Assembly (NCBI GenBank): GCA_965203795.1
Contig: OZ241915.1
Coordinates: forward strand, 3,534,001-3,598,000
DNA from: CBDBBY01 sp965203795
GTDB taxonomy: Bacteria > Pseudomonadota > Alphaproteobacteria > Rhodobacterales > Rhodobacteraceae
Direction: 5' to 3'
DNA length: 64,000 nt
Shown: positions 44,342-53,420 of the stretch, piece by piece
Position numbering within the stretch: the stretch's first letter is position 1
Layout of the letters: each line of letters starts with the position of its first letter
Translations under genes and position numbers: made by a program
Notes under the pieces: model-generated
Told to the model about the DNA's origin: nothing
Seen by the model: only the letters and a program-made list of their open reading frames with translations
The model's database searches: none

Positions 44342-45295
44342 CTAAAGGCGCGGGATCAGCACCACCTCCACCCGGCGGTTGCGGTCGCGCCCGATTTCCG
44401 TCTCGTTCGTTTCCCGCGGCGCAAGGTATCCGATCCCCCGAACCGAAAGCTGCTCGGGATCGACGCTGTATGAATCGACCAAGCGATCCCGCACCGAACG
44501 GGCGCGCCTCAGGGACAATTCTATGTTGGCTTCAAGCGATCCGGTCGCGTCCGTGTGGCCGACAAGCACGGCTCTTGCATCCGGACGGGAATCGAGGAAT
44601 TCGGCGAGAGCCTCCAGCTCGGCGAATTCGATCTCCTCCAGCGCCGTGGATCCCGGACGGAAGACCAGACTCTCAATAACCGCGAACCCCGTCGTTTCCA
44701 GCGCCTGAGAGACGGAGTCGAATGACCGGAGCAACTGCGGGCTTGCCAGCTGGGGAAAGGATTCAGGGTTCAGCGGCGCGCCTGTGCCGCGGATGAACTG
44801 AAGGTATCCGTTCCGGCTTCCGCGGCTGGCGACGGCGGCGACGAACTCCGAACGGGATCCCAGCCTTCGGGCGGCCGCGACGTACTCGAAATCGCCGAGG
44901 TCGATGCGCATCGCGGGCGTCGAGGCAACGCCCGCCTCCGCTTGGAATTCGAACCCTCCGCATGCCGATGCATGGCAGCGGAAGATTTCGGAATACCCCT
45001 TCTGCGCGAGAAACGATGAAACCGCGTCCGCGATTTCATGCGTCGGCGGACCGCCTTCGATCCGGAGCACCGCGAGTTCCCCGGTCCCGTCAAACCGCGC
45101 TATGGGAATGCCGTCTGCGCCGTGTGGTCCGACCGGAATGCCGCGGATATCCGAACTTGCCCCGCTCTCGTAGGCTGTGACTGCAACCCAAGGCAGTTCA
45201 AAATCCTCAAGCGTCAGGCCAGCCGCTTCGACGGCCGGAACCGCGGCAGCGGCGAGAACCGCCATTGTTCGGAAGCGCGGCACGGTCACCGGCAT
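44342..45295 (-). CDS. OmpA-family protein (C-terminal peptidoglycan-binding domain)
   Basis: 317 residues from the ATG at 45295. A signal peptide (about 1-24) is followed by a ~190-residue N-terminal domain with two cysteines ('FRCHASACGGFEF') that may form a disulfide. The OmpA-like domain has 'IESLVFRPGSTALEEIEFAE', 'AVLVGHTDATGSLEANIELS', 'RARSVRDRLV' and 'VRGIGYLAPRETNETEIGRD' plus 'NRRVEVVL'. The HTD and NRRVE motifs bind peptidoglycan. Likely periplasmic or an outer-membrane-linked envelope protein. The N-terminal domain is unlike classical OmpA barrels. Confidence 0.82.
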   Translation of the reverse strand: MPVTVPRFRTMAVLAAAAVPAVEAAGLTLEDFELPWVAVTAYESGASSDIRGIPVGPHGADGIPIARFDGTGELAVLRIEGGPPTHEIADAVSSFLAQKGYSEIFRCHASACGGFEFQAEAGVASTPAMRIDLGDFEYVAAARRLGSRSEFVAAVASRGSRNGYLQFIRGTGAPLNPESFPQLASPQLLRSFDSVSQALETTGFAVIESLVFRPGSTALEEIEFAELEALAEFLDSRPDARAVLVGHTDATGSLEANIELSLRRARSVRDRLVDSYSVDPEQLSVRGIGYLAPRETNETEIGRDRNRRVEVVLIPRL

Positions 45296-46107
45296 ATTCC
45301 AAGTTCCCGCGTTACTGTGTCGGCGCGGATTGCGGGCGCGCCTGCCCGGCATTCGAAGGATTCATTCGGCTTCCGCCGTTCCGGAAGGCGCGGCGTGCAG
45401 ACAGGGAAAACCGCCTGTCGCTTCCGACCCAAGCGTTGGCAGTTTATACGCCTAGCGGCTGTCCGAACAGGCGCTGATTGGGTCAATGCATTCGGTCTGT
45501 CGGGTGTTTTCCTCTCCTGCCTGGCTGCCCACGGCGCATTCCGGACGAAGCTTCGCAAGCCAGATCGACCGCCGCGGGACTCGGTGGAGGCGATCCCGCG
45601 CAATTCAAGGTGTTCTCAATTGTAGAGGAACACTACCGGTGGATTGCCAAAGGCAAGGCTGGCAAGCTGGCGGAACTTGGCGTTCCGGCCTGCGGACGAG
45701 CCTCTCGCAACGGCGCGGCGCAAGCGCCCGGGCATGGGTCGGCGATCAACGGCTTGGAGCACCGCGGCCTTGATCTGCGGCTGTGCGGCCAGGACGGATT
45801 CTAACTGGCGGTCGGCCTCTCCGTCCTCGCCGCCAATATCCACCGGCTTCGGCGGATCTTGCGCGAGCGCGCATGGCTACGGCGGGAACGAAGCTGTCGC
45901 GCCGCCTTCCCCGAAATCCCTGCGGCTGCAGATCGGAAAACAGCGAAGCCTGCGCCGACACCCAGGAAAACCGATGCCAACACTGGAATTGCGGCCCGGA
46001 AGCCGGATCCGGCCCCGCCGAAATGCGTCGCGGAAGGTTCCGGCGCGGCTGTTCCGCTTGCTCAGAATCCGACCGAAAATCGAAAACCGCAGGCTCTCTG
46101 CCAAGCG
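45296..46107. other. Gap with a short transposase-like relic
   Basis: No intact gene. At about 45605-45688 (plus strand) the frame 'FKVFSIVEEHYRWIAKGKAG' then 'KLAELGVP' resembles ISNCY-type transposases (F-S-I-x-E-x-H-x-RWI-x-KGK...ELGV). Frames break on both sides. The remainder shows nothing recognisable. Confidence 0.45.
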
Positions 46108-46887
46108 CTAATTGTTCGAGCGAAACTCGGCCCCGGTTAGCGTCGAGGCTTCTCCCCCACTCGCGGCGGGCAACCGGCCTGCGAGCAATGTATCTAACGA
46201 CGTTTCGACCTTAACCATCCGCTCGCCGAACGACGAGACTTTTTCACTAAGCGCGTCAATCTTCGCGTCGACGCTTCTGATATCCTCGCGCCCATCGCTG
46301 CGAACGCTTTCCAATGTCGTGCCGACGCTGTTGAATTGGTTCTGCACATAGCCCCTAAGGTCAGTGATCTGCGACTGGACGTCCCCGATATCCTCGTGTC
46401 CGTCTCTGCGGACACTTTCCAATGTCGTGCCGACGCTGTTGAATTGGTTCTGCACATAGCCCCTAAGGTCAGTGATCTGCGCTTGGACGTTCCCGATATC
46501 CTCGTGTCCGTCTCTGCGGACACTTTCGAATGTCGTGCTGACGCTGTTGAATTGGTTCTGCACATAGCCCCTAAGGCCAGTGATCTGCGATTCGGCATTC
46601 CCAATTTGCGCTTGGACGTTCCCGATCTGCGCTTGGACGTTCCCGATCTGCGCTTGGACGTTCTCAATTTGCGACTGGATGTTCCCGATCTGCAATTGGA
46701 CAATCGCTACGACCAAGGTAGCCGTGGCGATAGTAGTTCCGATTGCTGTCCAGACGTGGAAACTGGCGGATGATGTCGAACCACGACCAGCATTGATTTC
46801 AGAGCGTGCGGGCTTACGGGCTTCCGCGGCAGTAGTGCTTTCCGATTCGCTTGTCTGCGGTTGATCTATTGGAGAAGAATGGGCCAT
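46108..46887 (-). CDS. Membrane-anchored coiled-coil protein with tandem repeats ('MAHSSPID' family), copy 2
   Basis: 259 residues. MAHSSPIDQP start, Ser/Ala-rich linker, one span ('VWTAIGTTIATATLVVAIVQL'), then QIGNVQA-type heptads repeated about five times. Next come three copies of a 36-residue unit containing 'LRGYVQNQFNSVGTTLESVR' and 'DGHEDIG', and finally 'IDALSEKVSSFGERMVKVET'. It is a paralogue of the 16661-17080 gene, lengthened by repeats. It would form a long helical rod on one side of the membrane. No ribosome site; a TTGATG-17 bp-TAACTA promoter-like sequence ends 10 bp before the ATG. Confidence 0.75.
   Translation of the reverse strand: MAHSSPIDQPQTSESESTTAAEARKPARSEINAGRGSTSSASFHVWTAIGTTIATATLVVAIVQLQIGNIQSQIENVQAQIGNVQAQIGNVQAQIGNAESQITGLRGYVQNQFNSVSTTFESVRRDGHEDIGNVQAQITDLRGYVQNQFNSVGTTLESVRRDGHEDIGDVQSQITDLRGYVQNQFNSVGTTLESVRSDGREDIRSVDAKIDALSEKVSSFGERMVKVETSLDTLLAGRLPAASGGEASTLTGAEFRSNN
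46307..46600. repeat. 108-bp tandem repeat, ~2.7 copies, inside the coiled-coil gene
   Basis: Near-identical units begin at 46307, 46415 and 46523 (CTTTCCAATGTCGTGCCGAC and variants), exactly 108 bp apart, so each adds 36 codons without shifting the frame. A second repeat of 21 bp (GATCTGCGCTTGGACGTTCCC and variants) follows at about 46600-46700. Confidence 0.85.
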
Positions 46888-46984
46888 AACAGTACTGTAG
46901 TTACTATACTTTGGCCCCGTCATCAAATCGCACGCACGCCGCGCTGGGGGTGGGCATGGCCCGAGCGGCCCGCCGCAGTTCCGT

Positions 46985-48172
46985 TCAAGGGAGCAAGCGC
47001 GCCGCGACCGTGTTGAGCAGGAGTCGGCCTCGTTCCGTGGTCCGGATGCGTCCTCGGTCGATGGCCACCAAGCCATCCGCTTCGAGCTCGCTGGCCGCAT
47101 CCGGGTCCAGGCCGCTTCCGTTAAGGCTGGCGTGGCGCTCCATGTCCATGCCTTCCGAAAGCCTCATCGACATGATCAGGTACTCCGCGGCTTGGTCCCG
47201 GCGCCCGAGCCATTCGCGGATGCTCTCGCCCGTTCCCGACTTCGCTACGGACTCAAGCCAGATCTTCGGTTCCGGATGGGCTTCGGTCGCGGCCCTTAGG
47301 CCGCCGAGGCTTATGCGGCCATGGGCTCCGGGGCCGACGCCGAGGAAGTCCTGGCATCTCCAGTACGCCAGATTGTGGACGGATTCCCCGCCGGGCCGGG
47401 CGAAGTTCGATATTTCGTACTGGCGCAGGCCCGCTTCCGAGCAAATTGCGACCGTTGCTTCGAACATGTCGGCGGCAAGCGGCTCGTCGGGAAGTCCCGG
47501 CAGCCGCCCCGCTTTGAGACGCCGGCCGAAAGCCGTGCCGGGCTCGATGGTCAGCTGGTAAAGCGAATAATGCTCGGCTCCCCAAGCGAGCGCCTCTCGC
47601 AGCTCGACCGTCCACTCGTCGACGCCTTGGCCCTGCCTGCCGTACATCAGATCGATGCTCGCGCGCGGAAACGCCGCGGCGGCCTCGTAGGCGGCGCGGG
47701 CATCGTCCGCGCTGTGAAGCCGTCCGAGCAGGCGGAGGTCGTTGTCGCGCAGGGACTGGACGCCGATTGAAACCCGGTTCACGCCGACGCTCCGGTATCC
47801 TTTGAAGCGCGCCGCCTCCGAGGATGACGGATTCGCTTCCAGCGTGATTTCCGTCCCGGGGCCGATCCCCCAGCACGCATCGATCCGTTCGAGGATTCCG
47901 CCGACCACCTTCGGGTCCAGCAGGCTCGGGGTCCCGCCCCCGAAGTAGACGGAACCGCAATGCCGCCTCCCGGTCTCGGCGAAGTAGCTGTCCAGCTGCC
48001 TGAGGTAGGCTACAAGCCAAAGGTCCTGATCGACGCCGGGAACCGCGTGCGCATTGAAATCGCAGTAGGGGCACTTCGACTCGCAGAACGGCCAATGGAC
48101 GTAAATGCCCAGAAAGGGGCTCGCCGACGACTCAGACCCCAAGGCAGGACGCGGCGAAGCGCCGCACGGCAC
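46985..48172 (-). CDS. hemW: HemW-like radical SAM protein (haem chaperone, formerly coproporphyrinogen oxidase-like)
   Basis: 395 residues. The radical SAM cluster motif is 'FCESKCPYCDFNAH' (Cys 30, 34, 37), preceded by 'LGIYVHWP', and 'SVYFGGGTPSLL' follows. 'RVSIGVQSLRDNDLRLLGR' and 'SIDLMYGRQGQGVDEW' are typical of HemW. The true HemN N-terminal helix is absent, so this is the HemW branch. It overlaps rdgB by 41 bp in the same operon (rph-rdgB-hemW), the standard alphaproteobacterial order. Confidence 0.92.
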   Translation of the reverse strand: MPCGASPRPALGSESSASPFLGIYVHWPFCESKCPYCDFNAHAVPGVDQDLWLVAYLRQLDSYFAETGRRHCGSVYFGGGTPSLLDPKVVGGILERIDACWGIGPGTEITLEANPSSSEAARFKGYRSVGVNRVSIGVQSLRDNDLRLLGRLHSADDARAAYEAAAAFPRASIDLMYGRQGQGVDEWTVELREALAWGAEHYSLYQLTIEPGTAFGRRLKAGRLPGLPDEPLAADMFEATVAICSEAGLRQYEISNFARPGGESVHNLAYWRCQDFLGVGPGAHGRISLGGLRAATEAHPEPKIWLESVAKSGTGESIREWLGRRDQAAEYLIMSMRLSEGMDMERHASLNGSGLDPDAASELEADGLVAIDRGRIRTTERGRLLLNTVAARLLP

Positions 48173-48743
48173 GGGCGCGGTGGCTGTAGCGGGATTTCTC
48201 GCCGGGCGTCATTTCCGCGAAGGTCCGCCGGTCCCCGGCCGGAACGAACACCGGATCGAAACCGAAGCCATTGTCGCCGCGCATCGGCCAGACGATCATG
48301 CCCTCGACGACGCCCGAAAACGTTTCCGCTTCGCCGTCCGGCCAAGCGATGCAGACAACGCACCGGAACCGCGCGGACCAAGGATTCGGCCGTCCGGAGG
48401 TCTCCAGCCGCGTTCGAAGCCTCTCCATGGCCATCTTGTAGTCCCGGCGGGTTCCGGTTTCCGCCCATTCCGCCGTGCGAACTCCGGGCGCGCCGTCCAG
48501 CGCGTCGACTTCGAGGCCGCTGTCGTCCGAAAGGGCAGGCAGGCCGGTGCCTGCCGCCGCGCATTGCGCCTTCAGCCTCGCATTGCCTTGAAGGGTGTCG
48601 GCGGTTTCCGCAGGCGCGTCCAAACCGAAGCTCGAAACGGCGGACGGGGCGATCCCGCGGCAGGCAAGCAGTTCGGACAGCTCCGCGATTTTCCCTTCGT
48701 TGCGGGTCGCCAGGACGACCTCGTGCCCGAAGAGCTTCCTCAA
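48132..48743 (-). CDS. rdgB: XTP/dITP pyrophosphatase (RdgB/HAM1)
   Basis: 203 residues. 'VVLATRNEGKIAEL' (about 9-22), 'LSDDSGLEVDALDGAPGVRT' and 'GFGFDPVFVP' are the diagnostic motifs of the ITPase family. It removes non-canonical purine nucleoside triphosphates. It starts one base after the stop of rph and overlaps hemW at its 3' end. Confidence 0.95.
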   Translation of the reverse strand: MRKLFGHEVVLATRNEGKIAELSELLACRGIAPSAVSSFGLDAPAETADTLQGNARLKAQCAAAGTGLPALSDDSGLEVDALDGAPGVRTAEWAETGTRRDYKMAMERLRTRLETSGRPNPWSARFRCVVCIAWPDGEAETFSGVVEGMIVWPMRGDNGFGFDPVFVPAGDRRTFAEMTPGEKSRYSHRARAVRRFAASCLGV

Positions 48744-48744
48744 A

Positions 48745-49461
48745 TCAGCCGCCGATAGCTTCGTTCTGCAGCTCGACGATGCGCCCGGTTCCTGCCCGGG
48801 CGAGTCGAAGCAGATCCAGAAGCGCCTCTTCGGTGAACGGCGCGGACTCCGCGGAGCACTGCACTTCCACCAGTTGTCCGCTTCCCGTCAGGACGAAATT
48901 CGCGTCCGTCTCCGCCTCGAAATCCTCGGCGTAATCCATGTCCAGCACCGGCCGTCCGCCAAAAATCCCGCACGAAACAGCAGCAACGTTGTCGATCACC
49001 GGATCCCGATGGACAGTCCGGGACTTCATGAGTGCGCTCGCCGCGAGGCGCAGCGCGACCCAGCCCCCGGTCACGGCGGCGCACCTCGTTCCGCCGTCCG
49101 CATTGATGACGTCGCAGTCGACAATGATCTGGATCTCGCCAAGCGCCGCAAGGTCGATGGACGCGCGCAATGCGCGGCCGATAAGGCGCTGGATCTCCTG
49201 TGATCGGCCGGACTGCCGCCCGGCCGCGCTTTCCCTGTTGGACCGGGAGGACGTGGCCCTCGGCAGCATCGCGTACTCCGCCCTGATCCAGCCGAGGCCC
49301 GTGTTCCTGCGGAAGAACGGCACGCGGCGCTCGACAGTTGCGGCGCAGATCACGCGCGTGTCTCCGAACTCGATCAGGCAGGATCCCTCGGCATGCGTGA
49401 GCACGCCGGTTTGTATCGAGATGCTGCGCATTTCATCGGGGGCTCTGCTGGAAGGTCGCAT
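48745..49461 (-). CDS. rph: Ribonuclease PH
   Basis: 238 residues with 'GSCLIEFGDTRVICAATVE', 'GWIRAEYAMLPRAT', 'RSQEIQRLIGRALRASID' and 'VDCDVINADGGTRCAAVTGG', the phosphate/active-site segments of RNase PH. The enzyme trims tRNA 3' ends phosphorolytically. The start at 49461 ('MRPSSR') gives normal length. It is divergent from hrcA, with a ~160-bp promoter gap, as usual in Alphaproteobacteria. Confidence 0.95.
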   Translation of the reverse strand: MRPSSRAPDEMRSISIQTGVLTHAEGSCLIEFGDTRVICAATVERRVPFFRRNTGLGWIRAEYAMLPRATSSRSNRESAAGRQSGRSQEIQRLIGRALRASIDLAALGEIQIIVDCDVINADGGTRCAAVTGGWVALRLAASALMKSRTVHRDPVIDNVAAVSCGIFGGRPVLDMDYAEDFEAETDANFVLTGSGQLVEVQCSAESAPFTEEALLDLLRLARAGTGRIVELQNEAIGG

Positions 49462-49622
49462 GCCGATTTCCGCGTTTCCGGACCGGCGCACGCATAGTCC
49501 AGTTGCGCGTCGGGAGCAAAGCGAATCGGCGTTCCGGACCGCGCTAGGCCGGGCTGCGTCCGTTGACTAGAGCATGAGCCGCGACTAGCAATGCGCGCCG
49601 TAGCAAAGGCCCCGGAAGCCGC

Positions 49623-50684
49623 ATGGCGGACCAATCCAGATTCCTTCAGGACATGACAGAGCGGAACAGGGAGGTGTTCCGCGCACTCGTTGAATCATTC
49701 CTTTCGAACGGCGCTCCGGTCGGGTCCAGAACGCTTTCCCGGGATCTGGAAAGCAGGATTTCGGCAGCGACCGTCCGGAACGTCATGCAGGATCTGGAGT
49801 TTCTGGGCCTTCTGGAAAGCCCGCACGTGTCGTCGGGACGGGTTCCGACCGAAATCGGCCTCAGGCTCTTCGTGGACGAGCTCCTGGAAGTGAAGCAGAT
49901 CGAGGACGCCGAGAAGGAGCGCCTCCGCGCTGCCGCGTCCGACGGGAGCGGCGATGTCCAGGACCTCCTGGACCGCGTCGGCTCGGTTCTGTCGCGCCTG
50001 ACCAACGGGGCAAGCCTGGTTCTGACGCCGAAGGCCGAAGCGCCTATCAAGCATGTGGAGTTCGTGTCCCTCTCGCCCGACAGGGCGCTGGTGGTCCTGG
50101 TTACCGAGGACGGGAAAGTCGAGAACAGGATGTTCTCGCCCCCGGCGGGCCAGACCCCGTCCGCGATGCGGGAGGCCGCGAACTTCATAAACGCCATCGC
50201 CCGCGGCCGAACGATCTCGGAGCTGCTGGATTCGGTGTCCGTTGAGGTCGAGCAGCGGCGCAACGAGGTCGACAGCGTGGCTCAGCGGCTGGTCGAGCAA
50301 GGCTTGGCGGTTTGGGAAACCAGGAGCGGCGGCAACGAGCGGCTGATCGTGCGAGGGCGCGCGAACCTGCTGAAGGACTCCGAAGCCGCGAACGACTTCG
50401 AGCGTTTCGGCGAGCTTCTGAACGATCTGGAGCGGAAGCGCGATATCGTCGAGTTTCTCGAACTCGTCGAGGAGGGCGACGGGGTCCGGATATTCATCGG
50501 TTCGGAGAACAAGCTTTTCTCGCTGTCCGGTTCAACTCTCGTGATTTCGCCCTATATGGGCCCTGACGAGAAGATCATCGGCGCCATCGGCGTGATCGGA
50601 CCGACCCGGCTCAATTACGGGCGGGTCGTTCCGATCGTGGACTACACGGCGCAGCTTGTGGGCCGGATGGTTACGGAGCAGTAG
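49623..50684 (+). CDS. hrcA: Heat-inducible transcription repressor HrcA
   Basis: 353 residues. The N-terminal winged helix has 'VFRALVESFLSNGAPVGSRT' and 'ISAATVRNVMQDLEFLGLLE', followed by 'PHVSSGRVPTEIGLRLFVDE'. The C-terminal half includes 'GVIGPTRLNYGRVVPIVDYT'. HrcA represses groESL-type genes by binding CIRCE. No CIRCE was noticed upstream of hrcA or grpE, so these genes are probably not autoregulated that way. grpE follows after 20 bp. Confidence 0.95.
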   Translation: MADQSRFLQDMTERNREVFRALVESFLSNGAPVGSRTLSRDLESRISAATVRNVMQDLEFLGLLESPHVSSGRVPTEIGLRLFVDELLEVKQIEDAEKERLRAAASDGSGDVQDLLDRVGSVLSRLTNGASLVLTPKAEAPIKHVEFVSLSPDRALVVLVTEDGKVENRMFSPPAGQTPSAMREAANFINAIARGRTISELLDSVSVEVEQRRNEVDSVAQRLVEQGLAVWETRSGGNERLIVRGRANLLKDSEAANDFERFGELLNDLERKRDIVEFLELVEEGDGVRIFIGSENKLFSLSGSTLVISPYMGPDEKIIGAIGVIGPTRLNYGRVVPIVDYTAQLVGRMVTEQ

Positions 50685-50704
50685 GGGCGAGGCGCAGGGG
50701 AAGC

Positions 50705-51559
50705 ATGCAGGAAGAAGCGAAGCCGAACGGAAACGGCGCTGCTGAAGGACGGAATGAAAAATCCGCGAACGGGTCGGCCGGGGATGCCGCGCAGGGGAAC
50801 GGCGGATCGTCGGCGGAATCCGCCGCGGCGAAACCCGGCGCGGGCGGCGGCGAAGCGCTCCGCAAGCTTTCGGATTCCTTGGACGAAGCGGTTGCATCTA
50901 TGGGAGACGGCGATGGCGGTGGCTCCAAGAGCCTTTTCGAAGAGATCGAAAGCCGATGGCAAAGTCTCGCGTCTGCATTCGGGTTCAATTCGCGCGCGGA
51001 GCTCGAGGAGCGCGCGAAAACCTGCCAGGACCAGTATCTGCGGGCGCTCGCGGAAGCGGAAAACGTCCGCAAGATAGCCGAGCGCGACAAGCGCGCGATG
51101 GCGAAATTCGGAGCGGCCGGCATCGCGCGCGACCTTCTTCCCGTTCGCGACGGGCTGCGCCGCGCGCTTGATGCCGTGAGCGAGGAGGACCGGGACCGGT
51201 CGGCGGCGCTTGTTGAAGGGATCGAGCTCACGCTCCGGGAGTTCACGAACGCGCTTTCGCGCAACGGCATCGAAAGCGTGGCGCCGGAGCCGGGCGACCA
51301 ATTCGACCCGAAGTTCCACGAAGCCATCGTCAACGCGCCTTCGAAGGATGTCGCGGCAGGGAAGATACTGTTCGTGGAGCAGGAAGGCTTCATGATGCAC
51401 GACCGCCTTCTCCGTCCCGCGAAAGTGATCGTTTCGACCGGCGATCCCGCTGCCGTCGCTGTAGCTGTGGAAACCGTGTCGGCTTCCCCGACCAAGGGTT
51501 CCACGGCCGAACAGGAGCAGGACGGCGGCGACCCGGGGCCGGAAGAGGAGTCGAGCTGA
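50705..51559 (+). CDS. grpE: Nucleotide exchange factor GrpE
   Basis: 284 residues, longer than the usual ~200 because of a low-complexity N-terminus (about 1-95, Gly/Ala/Ser-rich). The coiled coil and head carry 'YLRALAEAENVRKIAERDKR', 'IARDLLPVRDGLRRAL' and 'DQFDPKFHEAIV'. GrpE releases ADP from DnaK. The last ~43 codons (51430-51559) recur as a detached fragment at 53221-53349. dnaK is not in the window. Confidence 0.94.
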   Translation: MQEEAKPNGNGAAEGRNEKSANGSAGDAAQGNGGSSAESAAAKPGAGGGEALRKLSDSLDEAVASMGDGDGGGSKSLFEEIESRWQSLASAFGFNSRAELEERAKTCQDQYLRALAEAENVRKIAERDKRAMAKFGAAGIARDLLPVRDGLRRALDAVSEEDRDRSAALVEGIELTLREFTNALSRNGIESVAPEPGDQFDPKFHEAIVNAPSKDVAAGKILFVEQEGFMMHDRLLRPAKVIVSTGDPAAVAVAVETVSASPTKGSTAEQEQDGGDPGPEEESS

Positions 51560-51643
51560 CCGCTCTCTGGGGAACTATTCACGAAAGTGCCGAACGGAAT
51601 GCCCCGGCGGCCAGCCAAGGCGGCGTGTGATTGGGGCGAAGAA

Positions 51644-52191
51644 TCAGGACGGCAGCAGCTGGTCGCGCAACTCGATCATCAGAACGTCAAGCATTGCGAG
51701 ACGATCAAGGGCGCATTCATACGCGCACTCCTTGACCCGCGCTTCCAGCTCCGGCGGAAGGCCGGAACTCGTCACGTACATGGCTGCGGCGGAATTTTTG
51801 GATGTCGTAGGGCACTATTCCCTCGACGCGTTGCGCAAGCGCTGAAGCAATACCCTCGGACCAGCGGAGCGGGCCGCATCAAGCGCCTGCGAAACTGACT
51901 GCCCATCGGCAGTCAATTGCAGGGGCTGGCGTTGCCAAAGGCCATCGCGGTCGGCAACCGTTCGAGTATCAGCTTAAGGTTCGCACGGATTTTATCAAAT
52001 TCCTCGCGGAATTTGGTCTTGACCGAGTCCAAGTTGGAATTGACGCTGCTCAGCTTGGAATCAAGCCCTGTTTTACACGCGGCGATCTTCCGGCCCGCCC
52101 TGAGCAAGAAAGCCGAAAGTCCGGTCGCAACGATCAAGAGGAACATTGCCGCGATAATTCGCGGCTCGGGATTGCTGAATCAGTCCTCCAC
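51644..52191 (-). pseudogene. Broken copy 1 of the grpE-mutS intergenic coiled-coil gene
   Basis: Aligns with the intact genes at 53421 and 54794. The GTG start (52191) is followed by GAG GAC TGA, where the others have a Trp codon, so it stops after three residues. Later the frame resumes ('FLLIVATGLSAFLL', 'DSKLSSVNSNLDSVKTKFRE') but breaks again after 'FGNASP'. The 3' end still reads the conserved RDQLLPS in another frame. Upstream DNA with GCATGCTTTGCTGCGCCATAG is shared with the other copies. Confidence 0.8.
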
Positions 52192-52328
52192 GAATGTTCT
52201 ATTCTCGGCCTATGGCGCAGCAAAGCATGCTTGTCCCGCCGTGAATACATGGAAGGCTCGGGGGTGTGCAAGGGAGTATGATTAAGGTCAGGAACATGTC
52301 GGAATGAATCAATGGGCGGAAGATCATG

Positions 52329-52610
52329 TTATATCTCGGGCCACAACTGGGCCGCGTGCAGCACTCGAAGCATCGTGACAAGGCGGGAATCCTCGGCGTA
52401 GACGACGATGTAATTCGAGCGCACGACCATCTCGCGAGTGCCTTCAACCCGACCGACTCTATAAAGTTGCGGGTTTTCCCGTAAACGCGACACCTTGGTC
52501 TCGATATAGTTTTTCAATGACTGTGCAGCCGCAGCATTGTCGTCCGAGATATAATCGACGATGGCCGTCAGGTCGGCGACCGCCGCCGCCGTCCATTCAA
52601 GATCGCGCAC
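52329..52610 (-). CDS. RelE/ParE-family toxin
   Basis: 93 residues of ParE type: 'LEWTAAAVADLTAIVDYISD' at the start, 'NPQLYRVGRVEGTREMVVRS' and 'YIVVYAEDSRLVTMLRVLHA' at the end. The start overlaps the end of the antitoxin gene by 14 bp. Members inhibit DNA gyrase or cleave mRNA; which applies here is not decided by sequence inspection. It lies inside the duplicated grpE-mutS interval and is therefore a later insertion or an old resident. Confidence 0.88.
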   Translation of the reverse strand: MRDLEWTAAAVADLTAIVDYISDDNAAAAQSLKNYIETKVSRLRENPQLYRVGRVEGTREMVVRSNYIVVYAEDSRLVTMLRVLHAAQLWPEI

Positions 52611-52896
52611 GGCGTTTTTTGTCGATCAACGCCTGCATGTCGCTCATGACCCGTTCGTGCGGGGCAGTAGGATGCGGATCGTCCAAGGCTTCCCGCACCT
52701 TGGCACGGAACCACGCATCATGAGCCTCGGGGTCCGCAGCCAGGCCGAGCGGCAACCCGCCTTCCGCAGCAACGCGGGTCAGAAGGATGCGCACGGCATC
52801 CGAGAGCGTTAGACCGACCTCCGCAAGCGTTTCGGCTGCTTTGGTCTTGAGTTGATCATCCACGCGCACATGGAGCATCGATGTCTGAGCGGGCAT
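52597..52896 (-). CDS. RelB/DinJ-family antitoxin
   Basis: 99 residues. The ribbon-helix-helix start 'MLHVRVDDQLKTKAAETLAEVGLTLSDAVRILL' (key part only) is typical of RelB/DinJ. The C-terminal acidic/basic tail would wrap the toxin. ATG 52896 is preferred because GGAGAA lies just upstream; a TTG at 52899 is in frame. The pair is probably autoregulated through the palindrome at 52927-52940. Confidence 0.87.
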   Translation of the reverse strand: MPAQTSMLHVRVDDQLKTKAAETLAEVGLTLSDAVRILLTRVAAEGGLPLGLAADPEAHDAWFRAKVREALDDPHPTAPHERVMSDMQALIDKKRRARS

Positions 52897-52926
52897 CAAG
52901 CATTTCTCCGTTTGCCGACAATATGA

Positions 52927-52940
52927 ATCTCAATTGAGAT
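52927..52940. promoter_or_regulatory. Perfect 14-bp palindrome, probable antitoxin operator
   Basis: ATCTCAATTGAGAT is a perfect palindrome 31 bp upstream of the antitoxin start. Ribbon-helix-helix antitoxins bind such sites to repress their own operon. Confidence 0.7.
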
Positions 52941-53220
52941 ACGTCAAGTTGATCGAGTTCAGACGCATCCTAACGTGCGACAAATCCGGTTCACGCATTG
53001 CATAGGCGGCCTTGGCGGCAGCGGTGGGAAGTGGCGGTCGCCGGGCGGCGCAACACTCTGACCCAGTGTCAGGCGGCGAGGCGCGAAGGCCGCGCTGCGC
53101 AAAAAAGGCTGCCGGGGTGGTCGGGGTTCCGAGGTTCGAACTGGCCGGACCACCTCGTCCGTGCGGTGAAGAGGCTCGTCGCGGTCTGTCGATGCAGGGC
53201 AAAGCCAAAATTGCCGCCGC
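52941..53220. other. Spacer between toxin-antitoxin operon and duplicated grpE tail
   Basis: No gene recognised. Frames are open because of GC content, but none looks like a protein. Its right end joins the copied grpE tail. Confidence 0.45.
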
Positions 53221-53349
53221 AACCCGGCGAAAGTGATCGTGTCGTCGGGCGACCCCGCGGCCGCAGCAGCCGTGGAAACCGTGCCTGCTTCGCTGGGCGG
53301 ACAGGTGCAGGACGGCGGCAACCCGGATCCGGAAGAGGAGCGGTGCTAA
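53221..53349 (+). pseudogene. Duplicated 3' tail of grpE
   Basis: Reads 'PAKVIVSSGDPAAAAAVETV' and ends 'QDGGNPDPEEERC' stop, closely matching the GrpE C-terminus ('PAKVIVSTGDPAAVAVAVET', '...QDGGDPGPEEESS'). No start or upstream GrpE sequence accompanies it. The homology continues through the stop into the downstream copy of the coiled-coil gene, as it does after the real grpE. Confidence 0.88.
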
Positions 53350-53420
53350 CCGCGCTTCGGGGAATTATTCGCGAAAGTGCTGAATGGGATGCCCAGGCGG
53401 CGTGTGATTCGGGCGAAGAA

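Noticed and set aside
46307..46700. Regular repeats that might suggest a CRISPR array
   Set aside because: Units are 108 and 21 bp without unique spacers, and are in-frame inside a coiled-coil gene.
49462..49622. CIRCE operator before hrcA
   Set aside because: No TTAGCACTC-N9-GAGTGCTAA-like sequence was seen in the rph-hrcA gap.
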